Assembly (NCBI RefSeq): GCF_003050705.1
Contig: NZ_QAOG01000003.1
Location: 496,001-560,000, forward strand
DNA length: 64,000 nt
From: Sphingomonas aurantiaca
Lineage (GTDB): Bacteria > Pseudomonadota > Alphaproteobacteria > Sphingomonadales > Sphingomonadaceae
Direction: 5' to 3'
Shown here: one piece after another, positions 42,042 to 51,777 of the stretch
Position numbering within the stretch: position 1 is the stretch's first letter
Layout: every line of letters starts with the position of its first letter
Program-made: the position numbers and the translations under genes
Notes under the pieces: generated by a model
The model's database searches: none
What the model saw: only the letters and a program-made list of their open reading frames with translations
What the model was told of the DNA's origin: nothing

Positions 42042-42141
42042 GTCGGTACAGTTAGGGTGTTCAGTGATCTCGGCCGGATATGAATTCTAGAACAATACCA
42101 GTGTCTTAGGGTATTGCCCGGCAGCCGCGTACACTGTCCGC

Positions 42142-43422
42142 ATGACGGAAACCCTGGCCGGAACCGGCGCCGCGATGGATCGGCGCATAGAGCGCCCGCA
42201 CGCGAAGCGGCGCAAGCGCATCGTGCGCGGTGCGATCCTGTTGGCGATCGTCGTCGTTGGCGTGGTGCTGTGGCTGCTGATGCCGGGCGCCAATGCGCTG
42301 ACCGTCGATGCGGCGGCGATCCGCACGGGCGAGGTCACGCGCGCGCCGTTCCGCGACTTCGTGCCGCTGCGGGCCGAGGTGGCGCCGCTGCGCACCGTGT
42401 TCGTGACGGCGATCTCGGGCGGGCAGGTCGCCGAGATCGCGACGAGCGACGGCGTGATGGTCGCCGCGGGCACGCCACTCGCGCGGCTGTCGAATCCGTC
42501 GCTCGAACTCGATGTCGCCAGCCGGTCCGCCGATATCGCCGGACAGTTGAGTGCGATCAGCGGACAGCGGCTGTCGGTGCAGACCGCGCGCCAGACCAGC
42601 GGCCGCGACGTCGCGGACGCACGCAACGCGCTGTCCAAGGCGCAGACGTTGCTCGCGCAGAAACAGGTGCTGTTCGAGAAGGGGATCATCACGCGCGCCG
42701 CGATCGATCCGGTACGCCAGGACGTGACGTTCCAGACGGCGCGCGTCGCCGCGCTCGATACCGGTATGGCGCAGGCGGGGGCGACGCTCGCGGATCAGTC
42801 CGCGGGGATCGCCGCGACCGCACGGCAGTTGCGCGAAAGCCTCGCGATGGTGCGCGCGAGCCTGTCCGCGCTCGTGCTGCGCGCGCCGGTCGCGGGCCGG
42901 CTGACCGCGTTCACGCTGCAGCCGGGACAGACGCTCAAGAGCGGCGATCCGGTCGGGCAGATCGATTCGGAGGGACAGTGGAAGCTGACCGCCGACGTCG
43001 ATCAATATTATCTGGGGCGTGTCCGCACCGGGCTCGCCGCGACCGCCGATCTCGACGGGCGCAGCTACCCGATGGCGGTGCTCAAGGTCCTGCCGCAGGT
43101 GACCGAAGGCCGGTTTCGTATCGAACTGGCGTTTCGGGGCGCCGCGCCCACCGGGCTCAATCGCGGCCAGACGCTCGACGTGCGCCTCGTCCTCGGTGCG
43201 GATCGACCCGCGGTGGTCGCGCCGTCGGGCGGCTGGCTGGACGCGGGCGGCACCACCGCCTTCGTACTCGACGGTGACGCCAGGGCGGTGCGCCGCGCGA
43301 TCGTTACCGGCCGGCGCAATCCCGATCAGGTCGAGATCGTCTCCGGGCTCGCACCCGGCGAGCGGATCGTGACGACCGCGCTCAACACCTACGCCCCCTT
43401 CCAGACGCTTCTCATCCGATAG
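42142..43422 (+). CDS. Membrane-fusion (HlyD/MacA-like) adaptor protein
   Basis: 426 residues: a basic cytoplasmic N-terminus, one membrane helix (ILLAIVVVGVVLWLLM), a lipoyl-like domain, a long alpha-helical hairpin (about residues 130-240, with ALSKAQTLLAQKQVLFEKGI), and beta-barrel domains including GRLTAFTLQPGQTLKSGDPV. It would link the ABC permeases below to an outer-membrane factor. It lies nine bases before the ATPase gene and is divergent from the regulator. Confidence 0.87.
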   Translation: MTETLAGTGAAMDRRIERPHAKRRKRIVRGAILLAIVVVGVVLWLLMPGANALTVDAAAIRTGEVTRAPFRDFVPLRAEVAPLRTVFVTAISGGQVAEIATSDGVMVAAGTPLARLSNPSLELDVASRSADIAGQLSAISGQRLSVQTARQTSGRDVADARNALSKAQTLLAQKQVLFEKGIITRAAIDPVRQDVTFQTARVAALDTGMAQAGATLADQSAGIAATARQLRESLAMVRASLSALVLRAPVAGRLTAFTLQPGQTLKSGDPVGQIDSEGQWKLTADVDQYYLGRVRTGLAATADLDGRSYPMAVLKVLPQVTEGRFRIELAFRGAAPTGLNRGQTLDVRLVLGADRPAVVAPSGGWLDAGGTTAFVLDGDARAVRRAIVTGRRNPDQVEIVSGLAPGERIVTTALNTYAPFQTLLIR

Positions 43423-43430
43423 GACCGATC

Positions 43431-44111
43431 ATGATCCATCTTCAGGACCTCAGCCGCACCTATGCCTCCGACGAGATCGAGACGACCGCGCTCGGCGGGA
43501 TCGACCTGGCGGTCGAGGCGGGCGAATTCGTCGCGATCATGGGGCCGTCGGGATGCGGCAAGTCGACCTTGCTCAACATTATCGGCACGATCGATCGGCC
43601 GACCGATGGCCGCTACCTGTTCGAGGGCGCCGACATCGCCCGCGCCCCTGAGGCCGACCTGGCCAAGCTGCGGCGTGATCGGCTGGGGTTCGTATTCCAG
43701 AGCTTCAACCTGATCGACGAACTGACGATCGCGGAGAATGTCGCGCTCGGCCTCGCCTATCGATCGATGCCCGCGCGGGAGAAGAAGGAACGGGTGGCGG
43801 CGGCGATGGACCGCGTCGGCATCGCGCACCGCCAGCGCCACCATCCGCACCAGCTGTCCGGTGGGCAGCAGCAGCGTGCCGCGATCGCGCGCGCGATCGT
43901 CGGCGAGCCGCGCCTCATCCTGGCGGACGAGCCGACCGGCAATTTGGATACCGAGAACGGCGCGCAGGTGATGGACATTCTCGGCCAGCTGAACGCGGAG
44001 GGCGCGACGATCGTGATGGTCACGCACAGCCCGTCGCATGCCGATATCGCCAAGCGCACGGTGCACATGCTCGACGGCCGCATCCTGTCGTCCGCGCGGC
44101 GGGTGGCATGA
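43431..44111 (+). CDS. MacB/LolD-type ABC transporter ATPase
   Basis: 226 residues: Walker A GPSGCGKST, Q-loop FVFQSFNLIDELT, signature LSGGQQQRAAIARA, Walker [13 protein letters not shown], and H-loop MVTHSPSHA. This is the MacB/LolD subgroup that pairs with FtsX-fold permeases. The stop overlaps the start of the 31-residue ORF (ATGA). Confidence 0.93.
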   Translation: MIHLQDLSRTYASDEIETTALGGIDLAVEAGEFVAIMGPSGCGKSTLLNIIGTIDRPTDGRYLFEGADIARAPEADLAKLRRDRLGFVFQSFNLIDELTIAENVALGLAYRSMPAREKKERVAAAMDRVGIAHRQRHHPHQLSGGQQQRAAIARAIVGEPRLILADEPTGNLDTENGAQVMDILGQLNAEGATIVMVTHSPSHADIAKRTVHMLDGRILSSARRVA

Positions 44112-44203
44112 TCCGCCGGTCGCTCGGGACGCTGGTGTTGCTGCTGCTCGTCGTCGTCCTCGTCCGCCATCTCGCCGCGACCAAAGCCGCGCGCGACGCC
44201 TGA
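44108..44203 (+). CDS. 31-residue single-span membrane microprotein
   Basis: Starts at an ATG overlapping the ATPase stop and ends 11 bases before the first permease. Sequence outline: MIRRSLG, hydrophobic span (TLVLLLLVVVLVRHLAA), then KAARDA. Basic residues at the N-terminal end predict the N-in orientation. The ATGA coupling and the clean fit between two transporter genes argue that it is translated; no family is known to me. It may assist assembly or regulation of the FtsX/MacB permeases. Confidence 0.55.
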   Translation: MIRRSLGTLVLLLLVVVLVRHLAATKAARDA

Positions 44204-44214
44204 AGGAACCGCCC

Positions 44215-46629
44215 GTGTCCGTTCTCACCAGCCTCTATCGGTCGCTGACGCGCCACCGCCTGTTTGCCGCACTCAACATCGGCGGGCTGGCATTGGGGAT
44301 CGCGACGTTCCTCGTGCTGTTCCTGTTCGTGCAGTTCGAGACAGGATTCGACCGCGTGCTGCCTGATCAGGACAAGCTCTGGGTGCTCGAGCAGCGTTAT
44401 GCGATGCCTGGCTATCCCACCGACACCAGCTCCGACACGCTGGGCAGCGAACTGACAATCCTGAAGGCCGATTATCCGCAACTCGTCGGCACGCGCTATT
44501 CCAATGTCGCGGCGACCGTTCGGCAAGGGGCGCAGGCGACCGCGGAGGATCTAGCCGCGGTCGATCCGAATTTCTTCGACCTGATGCGTTATCCCGCGAT
44601 CGAGGGCGACCCGACCGCCACGCTCGCCGATCCCAACGGGCTCGTCGTCACGCAGGCCGCCGCGCGCAAATATTTCGGCAGCCAGCCGGCGATCGGCCAG
44701 ACGCTGCAGCTGTCGATCGATGGCCAGACCTATCCCTATCGGATCGGCGCCGTACTGCGCGACATGCCCGACACCATGACCTTCAAGAGCGAGATGTTCG
44801 CGCAACTCGTCCGTGCGCGGTTCGGCAACGAATGGTGGGATCACTGGGGCAGCGCATCGCTGACGACGATCCTGCGCTTTCCCGATGTCCCGGCGGCGCG
44901 CGCGTTCGAGGCGCGATTGCCCTCGTTCCTCGACGCGCACGCCTATGCGAGCGGCAACATCAAGAAGGGCGAGTATTTCCAGTCGCTGCGACCGATGACC
45001 GCGATGCACCTGTACACCCCCGGCGACCGCGCGATCGTGACGACGCTGGGCGCTGTCGGGCTGCTGACGTTGCTCATCGCGATCGTCAATTACGTCAACC
45101 TGGCGACCGCGCGTGCGGGGCTCCGCGCGCGCGAGGTGGCGATGCGCAAGGTGCTCGGCGGCACGCGCCGGTCGCTCATGCGACAGTTTCTGGGCGAGGC
45201 GCTGGCGACGGTCGCGGTGGCCGCGTTGATAGGGCTGGCACTCGCCGAGATCGCCTTGCCGTTCGTCAACACGCTCGGCGGGACCAAGCTTGCGATCCGG
45301 TATCTCGGGGCAGACGGCATCCTGCCACCGCTCGTGGCGCTGGTCCTGGGGATTGCGCTCGTCGCCGGGCTGTATCCCGCCTTCGTGTTGTCGAGCTTCC
45401 GCCCCGCCGCGGTGCTCGCGTCGACGCGCGCGCCGGGCGGTGGTCGCGCCGGTGCACGGCTGCGCGGCGGACTGGTCGTGATCCAGTTCGCGATCGCGAT
45501 CGCCTTCGCCATCGCGACCGCGACGATGCTGGCGCAGACCGCGCATATGCGCGACGCCGATCTCGGGTTTCGGCGCGACGGGCTGATGATCGTGCGGTCG
45601 CTGATGACGGGTGGAATCGACGCGCCGCAACGCGCGGCGATCCTGCGCGCCCTGGCGGCGGTGCCGGGCGTGACCGGCGTCACGGTCGGCAACAACGCGC
45701 CGGGCGACCAGAGCACGACGAACTTCTCCGGCTATACCCGACCGGGCGGCTCCAGCGTGAAGACGTCGGTCATGGATGTCGATACGGGCCGCGACTATTT
45801 CAGGGTCTATGGTGCGCGGCTGATCGCCGGTCGCCTGTTCGATACCGCGCATGCCGATGATCGCGCGCTGCTGACGCTCGAGCAGCGCAAGCGGACCGGG
45901 CCCAATATCGTGATCAACCGCAAGGCGGCCACCGCCTTGGGCTTCGCATCGCCCGCCGCAGCGCTGGGGCAGACGATCAACGACGGCAGTCGGCCATCGA
46001 CGATCATCGGCGTGGTCGACGACGTGCGGTTCCGCAGTCCGCGCGATCCGGTCGATCCGGTCGCCTATAGCTACAACAGCATCGACATCCTCTCGCCCTA
46101 TGCCGCGGTGCGCTATGCCGGCGATCCCAAGGCGATGGCGACCGCGATGGAGGCGGCGTGGAAGCGAGTCGTGCCCGGCGTTCCGTTCGACGCGCGCTCG
46201 GTCGAGGACAATCTGTTCCGCCGCTATTACAAGGCGGATGCGCAGCGCTCGCGGTTGTTCACGATCGGGGCGGTCCTGGCGATCGCGATCGGCTGTATCG
46301 GGCTCTACGGCCTCGCCGCGTTCGACACGACCCGACGCGTCAAGGAGATCGGCATCCGCAAGACGCTCGGGGCGTCGACCGCGGACGTGCTCATGCTGCT
46401 AATCGGGCAGTTCATGCGGCCGGTGATCCTGGCCAATATCGTCGCCTGGCCGCTCGCCTATGTCGCGATGCAACGCTGGCTGGCCGGGTTCGACGACCGC
46501 ATCGCGCTGTCGCCGATGGTCTTCCTGGGCGCCTCGCTCGCCGCGGTGCTGATCGCGAGCGCCACCGTCCTCGGCCAGGCGTGGCGCGTCTCGCGCGCCG
46601 AGCCCGCGCGCGCGCTGCGCTACGAATAG
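44215..46629 (+). CDS. FtsX/MacB-family ABC permease, copy 1
   Basis: 804 residues starting at GTG 44215 (AAGGA seven bases upstream). One N-terminal helix (NIGGLALGIATFLVLFLFV), a periplasmic MacB-PCD domain (about 55-280), three helices (about 285-450), a second periplasmic domain and three terminal helices: a duplicated FtsX layout of about 800 residues. AYSYN/VDDVRFRSPRDP and IGIRKTLGAS are shared with the next gene. Together with the ATPase it would form a heteromeric exporter driven by the adaptor protein. Confidence 0.88.
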   Translation: MSVLTSLYRSLTRHRLFAALNIGGLALGIATFLVLFLFVQFETGFDRVLPDQDKLWVLEQRYAMPGYPTDTSSDTLGSELTILKADYPQLVGTRYSNVAATVRQGAQATAEDLAAVDPNFFDLMRYPAIEGDPTATLADPNGLVVTQAAARKYFGSQPAIGQTLQLSIDGQTYPYRIGAVLRDMPDTMTFKSEMFAQLVRARFGNEWWDHWGSASLTTILRFPDVPAARAFEARLPSFLDAHAYASGNIKKGEYFQSLRPMTAMHLYTPGDRAIVTTLGAVGLLTLLIAIVNYVNLATARAGLRAREVAMRKVLGGTRRSLMRQFLGEALATVAVAALIGLALAEIALPFVNTLGGTKLAIRYLGADGILPPLVALVLGIALVAGLYPAFVLSSFRPAAVLASTRAPGGGRAGARLRGGLVVIQFAIAIAFAIATATMLAQTAHMRDADLGFRRDGLMIVRSLMTGGIDAPQRAAILRALAAVPGVTGVTVGNNAPGDQSTTNFSGYTRPGGSSVKTSVMDVDTGRDYFRVYGARLIAGRLFDTAHADDRALLTLEQRKRTGPNIVINRKAATALGFASPAAALGQTINDGSRPSTIIGVVDDVRFRSPRDPVDPVAYSYNSIDILSPYAAVRYAGDPKAMATAMEAAWKRVVPGVPFDARSVEDNLFRRYYKADAQRSRLFTIGAVLAIAIGCIGLYGLAAFDTTRRVKEIGIRKTLGASTADVLMLLIGQFMRPVILANIVAWPLAYVAMQRWLAGFDDRIALSPMVFLGASLAAVLIASATVLGQAWRVSRAEPARALRYE

Positions 46630-46639
46630 GATCATCATT

Positions 46640-49036
46640 ATGCACGCTGCACTGCTGACCCTGTACCGGTCGCTCGCCCGGCATCGTCTGTACGCGATCC
46701 TGAACATCGGCGGGCTCGCGCTGGGCGTTGCCGTGTTCCTGGTGCTCTTCCTCTTCGTGCGGTTCGAGACGGGCTATGACCGCGTGCTGCCGGGGTGGGA
46801 GCGGGTGTGGAAGGTGGAGCGCAGCATCCAGTTTCCGGGCAATCCGCGGTTCCAGATCCCCTCGTCGCCCGAGCTGCTCGCGCAGCTCAGGGCCGCGTTT
46901 CCCGGGCTCGTCGGCGTGCGGATGACACCGTACGACACCGCCACGGTGTTGACGGGGCAGAGCAGCGCCACCGCCAGGCTCGCGCTGGTCGATCCGGGCT
47001 ATTTCCGGATCTTTCCGTCGCCGGTGCTGGAGGGCGATATCGCTAGCACGCTCGCACGCCCCGATGGCATCGTCGTCACCCGCATGGTCGCCGAGACCTA
47101 TTTCGGCAGGGCCAGCGCGCTCGGCCGTACCTTGACGGTCGCGCGCGACGGCAAGCCCGCGGTCTACCGGATCGGTGCAGTGATCGCGAACCTGCCCGCG
47201 AACACGACCTATGTCAGCGACCTGTTCGCGGCGATGCCCGCGCGGCCCGCCGCCGACGAACAATCCGCCGGCTACGGCGTGACGACCTTCCTGTCGTTGC
47301 CCGATGCCGCGAGCGCCGAGCGTATTGCCACCTTCATCCGTCGCCACCCCGATCCGGGTTTCAACGCGGACAGCATCAAGTTCCTGACCGAGGACATCAC
47401 GCCGCTCGCTGACGTGCACCTCGCGGACAGGCGCAGCCGCACGGTCGTGACCGTCCTCGGCACCGTGGGGGCGGTCGCGTTGCTGCTGGCGATGCTCAAC
47501 TATGTGAACCTGGCGACCGCGCGGGCAGGGATGCGCGCACGCGAGATCGCGATGCGCAAAGTGCTCGGGGCGACGCGCGGCATGCTGGTCGTCCAACTGC
47601 TCGGCGAAGCGCTGGTCGCCGTGACGCTGTCGGCGCTGGTCGGCCTGACGCTGGCAGAGATCGCGCTTCCGTTCGTCAACGCGATCGGCGGGACGGGGCT
47701 CATGCTGGTCTATTGGGGCGCGCGATCGATCCTGCCGGCGCTCGCCGCGCTGGTCGCGCTCGTGACGCTGCTCGCAGGCTTCTATCCCGCCTTCGTGATC
47801 TCGCGGTTCCAGCCCGCCGCGGTGCTCGCCGCGGCACAGACTCCGGGGGGCGACCGCACCGGGGCCCGCGTCCGCAAGGCGTTGGTCGTGCTCCAGTTCG
47901 CGATCGCGACCAGTTTGATGATCGGCACGGCGGTGCTCGTCGCGCAGGCCCGCCATGTCCAGAATGCCGATATCGGCTTCGGCCGCGATGGCCTCATCAT
48001 CGTCAACGGGTTTGGCGACCGCGCGCTCGATCCGGCGCAGAGGACCGAACTCGCGACCGCGATCCGCGCTATCCCGGGCGTGGCGGCCGTGACGACGAGC
48101 GGCATCGTGCCAGGCGGCGGGAGCTTCGCGATCGGCAAGATGCACCGCGCGGGGGCGACCGGCGACCCCCCGATGATCGTCCAGGGCACGGTCGGAGCCG
48201 CCTTTTTCGAGACCTACCGCGCGAGACTGATCGCGGGGCGGTTGTTCGATCCCGCCCGCTTCGCGCTCGACATCGGCAATGGCGAGAAGGATCCGCCCGC
48301 GCGACTGCCGAATGTGATCCTCAACCGCACCGCCGTCCGGAGGCTGGGGTTCGCGCGCGCCGCGGACGCGATCGATCAGGTGGTGGCGCGCGATGCCGGC
48401 GCGGTTCGGATCGTCGGTGTCGTTGACGACATGCGGTTCGGCACGCCGCGCGATCCGGTCGATGCGCTGGCCTATAGCTACCGGCCCGATGGCGGCTACC
48501 GCTCGGTTCAGGTCGTCCGGACTGCGGGCGATGCCGCGCTGATCCTCGCGCGCATCGAGACGCTGTGGCACCGGATCGCGCCGGCGGTGCCCCCGGCCGC
48601 GGTGACGGTCGATCAGAAACTCTACGAATCCTTTTATCGCCAGGACGTCCAGCGATCGCGGCTGTTCATGATCGGCGCGGTCCTCGCGGTCGCGATCGGT
48701 TGCATCGGGCTCTATGGTCTCGCGGCGTTCGATACCGCGCGGCGCGTGAAGGAGATCGGCATCCGCAAGACGCTCGGCGCCTCGACGACCGACGTGCTGC
48801 GGCTGCTGATCGGGCAGTTTCTCAAACCCGTGCTGATCGCGACGATGATCGCGGTGCCGCTTGCCTATTACGCGATGGAGCATTGGCTCGCCGGGTTCGA
48901 CGACCGGGTCGCGCTGTCGCCCTGGCTGTTCGTCGGCGCCGTCATGCTCGCCGCGAGCATCGCGGTGGCGACGATCCTGGGCCAGACACTCCGCGTCGCG
49001 CGAAGCGAACCCGCACGCGCGCTGCGATATCAATGA
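46640..49036 (+). CDS. FtsX/MacB-family ABC permease, copy 2
   Basis: 798 residues, clearly paralogous to the preceding gene: the same start of LYRSLARHRLYAILNIGGLA, the same VDDMRFGTPRDPVDALAYSY segment and IGCIGLYGLAAFDTARRVKE in the C-terminal membrane part. It lies ten bases after copy 1 with AGGATC as ribosome site. Two complete, diverged permeases with one ATPase suggest a heterodimer rather than a redundant duplicate. Physiological cargo is unknown (lipid, peptide or antibiotic). Confidence 0.88.
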   Translation: MHAALLTLYRSLARHRLYAILNIGGLALGVAVFLVLFLFVRFETGYDRVLPGWERVWKVERSIQFPGNPRFQIPSSPELLAQLRAAFPGLVGVRMTPYDTATVLTGQSSATARLALVDPGYFRIFPSPVLEGDIASTLARPDGIVVTRMVAETYFGRASALGRTLTVARDGKPAVYRIGAVIANLPANTTYVSDLFAAMPARPAADEQSAGYGVTTFLSLPDAASAERIATFIRRHPDPGFNADSIKFLTEDITPLADVHLADRRSRTVVTVLGTVGAVALLLAMLNYVNLATARAGMRAREIAMRKVLGATRGMLVVQLLGEALVAVTLSALVGLTLAEIALPFVNAIGGTGLMLVYWGARSILPALAALVALVTLLAGFYPAFVISRFQPAAVLAAAQTPGGDRTGARVRKALVVLQFAIATSLMIGTAVLVAQARHVQNADIGFGRDGLIIVNGFGDRALDPAQRTELATAIRAIPGVAAVTTSGIVPGGGSFAIGKMHRAGATGDPPMIVQGTVGAAFFETYRARLIAGRLFDPARFALDIGNGEKDPPARLPNVILNRTAVRRLGFARAADAIDQVVARDAGAVRIVGVVDDMRFGTPRDPVDALAYSYRPDGGYRSVQVVRTAGDAALILARIETLWHRIAPAVPPAAVTVDQKLYESFYRQDVQRSRLFMIGAVLAVAIGCIGLYGLAAFDTARRVKEIGIRKTLGASTTDVLRLLIGQFLKPVLIATMIAVPLAYYAMEHWLAGFDDRVALSPWLFVGAVMLAASIAVATILGQTLRVARSEPARALRYQ

Positions 49037-49122
49037 ACTTCTCGCCAGTACCTGTTGGGGACCGCTTCCGTTCGCCGATGCGTTACTCGCGATCAGCGTT
49101 TAACGATCGACGGGAGTTTCAC

Positions 49123-49587
49123 ATGCAGCGGTACAAAGCAGCGATTGCCGGAGGGCTCGTAGCGGGCCTGGTCACGACGGCGGTGATGGTGGCGGGGCGC
49201 AAGACCGGCGTGCTCACGAAGACGCTCGATCGCGATGCGGTCGACTGGATCGACGACGTGACGGGATCGCGGGCGGTGATCGGCGACGCGGGCACCAGCG
49301 CGGTCGAGTTCGCCAACCATCTCGGCGCTTCGGCCGCGTTCGCGGCGGCGCTGCCCGCGATCCAGCGCGCGGCGCCGTCGCTGTCGCCCGCCGCGATCGG
49401 CGTGCTGTACGGCACGGCATTGTACGTCGTGAATATCGCTGGGATCGCGCCGGTCCTCGGCATCACCGATGGTGAAATCAACGCCGGGCCGCGCAAGGCG
49501 GCAGAGCGCTGGGCGATCCACGTCCTTCAGGCCGTCGTCACCGCACTAGTCGCGGAGCGTCTGGCCGCCGGGTCGGACGCGGACTAA
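49123..49587 (+). CDS. Membrane protein of unknown function (YagU/DUF1440-like)
   Basis: 154 residues with an N-terminal helix (AAIAGGLVAGLVTTAVMVAG), a central region with two moderate helices (AAAFAAALPAIQ; AAIGVLYGTALYVVNIAGIA) and an amphipathic C-terminus. The AGGLVAGLVTTAVMVAGRK start recalls the inner-membrane DUF1440/YagU family, which I offer tentatively. GGGAG lies seven bases before ATG 49123. It follows the permeases after 86 bases and could be co-transcribed. Confidence 0.65.
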   Translation: MQRYKAAIAGGLVAGLVTTAVMVAGRKTGVLTKTLDRDAVDWIDDVTGSRAVIGDAGTSAVEFANHLGASAAFAAALPAIQRAAPSLSPAAIGVLYGTALYVVNIAGIAPVLGITDGEINAGPRKAAERWAIHVLQAVVTALVAERLAAGSDAD

Positions 49588-49738
49588 CCGTTTTGCTGGG
49601 GGCGCAGCGAGCGCGCAGTGCCTTCCAGCCAAAGCCCCGTTCGCCACGCCTGAATACGGGAAGCCTGAATCTCCCGTTTCAGCGTTGGCACCGAAATCAT
49701 GCCGGGTTGCGACACGATAGGGCGTAGCGGCGGGAACC

Positions 49739-49897
49739 ATGAAATCGGAACTTCACATGCGCGTCCTGCTGCCGGGTCTTTTGCTGATCCTTGGGGCGTG
49801 CAGCGACCATAAGCGATCGAACAGCTTCGACGCCAAGCCGAGCGAGAACAAGGCGACGCCCTATAGCGGCGTGCCTGGGGAAGAGCAGAAGACATAA
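49739..49897 (+). CDS. Small lipoprotein
   Basis: 52 residues. After a short N-terminus the frame has a lipoprotein signal, LLPGLLLILGAC, with Cys21 as the lipidated residue, then a short polar mature peptide (SDHKRSNSFDAKPSENK). A second in-frame ATG at 49757 leaves a more usual 14-residue signal region (MRVLLPGLLLILGAC) and may be the true start. No family is recognised. It lies about 150 bases after the previous gene and well before lolC. Confidence 0.6.
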   Translation: MKSELHMRVLLPGLLLILGACSDHKRSNSFDAKPSENKATPYSGVPGEEQKT

Positions 49898-50526
49898 CAG
49901 GCGGGGCCAGGCTCGCTTCCATCCTCGAGATTTGGCCGGCTGAACATCTGTGCCGTCCCTGTCGATCGCTTACGGAAGGGTAGATGGGCCGCGAGTAGCA
50001 GACGAGACTGCACGGAGCGCCCCGTCATGCAGGCGCGGCATCTTTCCGGAAGAATACGTGCGTCGATAGTAATGATCGTCGCGGAGTGTTCTGGCGGTAG
50101 CAGCCGCGACGGCGCGACCACCAATCCAGACGGTGCCGCAAAGTATAGAGACTGTGATGAACTCTACCGGACAAGCAAACGCCCGGATCGTTGCCGATCC
50201 GGGCGCCTGCGTGACGATCGCTCGTCAGCCCCCATTTTTGTGCTTCCGCTCTGCACCTTCGGTGCGGCGTAAAAGCAGTCCCCGAACCACGGCCGTTGCC
50301 TGTGTCTCAGCAAGGTTTTTGCTAGTTATGTCAGCGGGCTTTGTCACGATATTTGCGAGGGCGGCGGCACGATTGGATACGCGCTGTGGCGATTGCGCAA
50401 CATACCAATCTAGCCATCGGGCGCGGTCATGCCCATGGCGGCGGTCCGCGCGGGCGCAGTTGCCTCGCGCGGGGCCGCGTCCTAGAGCCGCAGGACTGTT
50501 TCCCTAACGATCGAACCCGGCTGCCC
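49898..50526. other. Structured intergenic region before lolC/E
   Basis: 629 bases without a convincing gene. It contains an 11-bp hairpin (50180-50205), then TGACGA-TCGC-TCGTCA (50211-50226) followed by CCCCCATTTTT, then GCACC-TTC-GGTGC near 50254. These could be parts of an unannotated small RNA or terminators. No tRNA, rRNA or known riboswitch shape was recognised. Confidence 0.4.
50180..50205 (-). terminator. Perfect 11-bp hairpin, terminator-like on the minus strand
   Basis: CGCCCGGATCG and its complement around TTGC. Read on the minus strand it is followed by TTTGCTTG, so it could terminate an unseen minus-strand transcript; on the plus strand no T tract follows directly. Confidence 0.4.
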
Positions 50527-51777
50527 ATGATCCTGTCCCGCTATGAACGGATGATAGCCCGCCGCTATCTGCTGCCGGGCAAGGGCGAGGCGTTCATCTT
50601 CCTCGTCGCCTCGATCAGCCTGGTCGCGGTGATGCTCGGCGTCGCCGCGCTCGTCATCGTGATGAGCGTGATGAACGGCTTCCGCGCCGAGCTGTTCGAC
50701 AAGATCGTCGGGCTCAACGGCCATGCGGTGGTGCAGGGCGTCGGTGGCAAGCTGCCCGACTGGCGCGATATCGTCGCGCAGGCGCGCGCGACTCCGGGCG
50801 TGACCAGCGCGGTGCCGCTGATCGAGCAGCCGCTCGCCGCCACCTATAATGGTCGCGCCGAGGCGGTGCTGGTACGCGGGATGCGCGTCGACGACATCCG
50901 GCGCAATTCGACGATCCAGGGCAAGGTCCTGATGGGCTCGCTGTCCTCGATCACGCAAGGCAGCGGCCGGATCGCGATCGGCTCGCGGCTCGCCGAATCG
51001 CTCGGTGCGCAGGTCGGGTCGGAAATCTCGCTGTTCAGCCCGCAGGGGCAGACGACGCCGTTCGGCACGGTCCCGCGTATCGTCAGCTACACCGTCGGCG
51101 CGATCTTCGAGATCGGCGTCTATGATTACGACAAGGCGTATATCATCATGCCGATCGAGGATGCGCAGACGCTGCTCCTGATGGGCGATGCGGCCGGCAT
51201 GGTCGAGTTGAAGACGGTGAACGCGGACAAGGTCGGCGAGATCCTCAAGCCGCTGGCGGACAAGATCGGCGGCCGCGCGATCATCCAGGACTGGCGGACG
51301 ATGAACGCGCAGCTGTTCGAGGCGCTCGCGGTCGAGCGGGTCGCGATGTTCACCGTGCTGTCGATCATCATCCTGGTCGCGGTGTTCAACATCCTGTCGT
51401 CGCTGATCATGCTGGTGCGCGCCAAGACTCGCGATATCGCAATCCTGCGGACGATGGGGGCGACCCGCGGCGGATTGATGCGGATCTTCATCGTCGTCGG
51501 CACCACGATCGGTGCGCTCGGCACGGTCGCGGGGCTCGCGCTGGGCTTCGTCTTCCTGTTCTACCGGCAGGGCGTGGTGAACTTCGTCCAGCTCGTCACC
51601 GGGCAGGATCTGTGGGATCCGTCGATCCGCTATCTGACCGAGCTGCCGTCGAAGACCGACCCGGTCGAGATCATCGTGATCGCGCTGATGGCGCTGGTCT
51701 TCAGCTTCCTCGCGACGCTCTATCCGGCCTGGAAAGCGGCGAGTACCGACCCCGTGCAGGTGCTGCGTTATGAATAA
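50527..51777 (+). CDS. lolC: Lipoprotein-releasing permease LolC/LolE
   Basis: 416 residues, FtsX fold: [20 protein letters not shown] at the N-terminus (the LolC/E 'R-Y-L' start), first helix [20 protein letters not shown], a large periplasmic domain (about 55-255), and three helices closing with [20 protein letters not shown] and LRYE. It takes outer-membrane lipoproteins to LolA. One permease gene followed by lolD is usual in Alphaproteobacteria, so it may act as a homodimer. It overlaps lolD by eight bases. Confidence 0.92.
   Translation: MILSRYERMIARRYLLPGKGEAFIFLVASISLVAVMLGVAALVIVMSVMNGFRAELFDKIVGLNGHAVVQGVGGKLPDWRDIVAQARATPGVTSAVPLIEQPLAATYNGRAEAVLVRGMRVDDIRRNSTIQGKVLMGSLSSITQGSGRIAIGSRLAESLGAQVGSEISLFSPQGQTTPFGTVPRIVSYTVGAIFEIGVYDYDKAYIIMPIEDAQTLLLMGDAAGMVELKTVNADKVGEILKPLADKIGGRAIIQDWRTMNAQLFEALAVERVAMFTVLSIIILVAVFNILSSLIMLVRAKTRDIAILRTMGATRGGLMRIFIVVGTTIGALGTVAGLALGFVFLFYRQGVVNFVQLVTGQDLWDPSIRYLTELPSKTDPVEIIVIALMALVFSFLATLYPAWKAASTDPVQVLRYE

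Noticed and set aside
42024..42141. Sigma-54 promoter for the adaptor gene
   Set aside because: No TGGC-N8-TTGC-type pair with correct spacing was found, in line with the missing GAFTGA loop.
46412..49033. Very long minus-strand frame of 873 codons opposite the second permease
   Set aside because: Its composition is rich in D, R and H, has no domain, and the plus frame is a clear FtsX/MacB permease. GC-rich third positions keep the antisense frame open.
50133..50507. Plus-strand frame of 124 codons before lolC/E
   Set aside because: Serine/arginine/alanine-rich, with no domain and no ribosome site; it covers several hairpins and looks non-coding.
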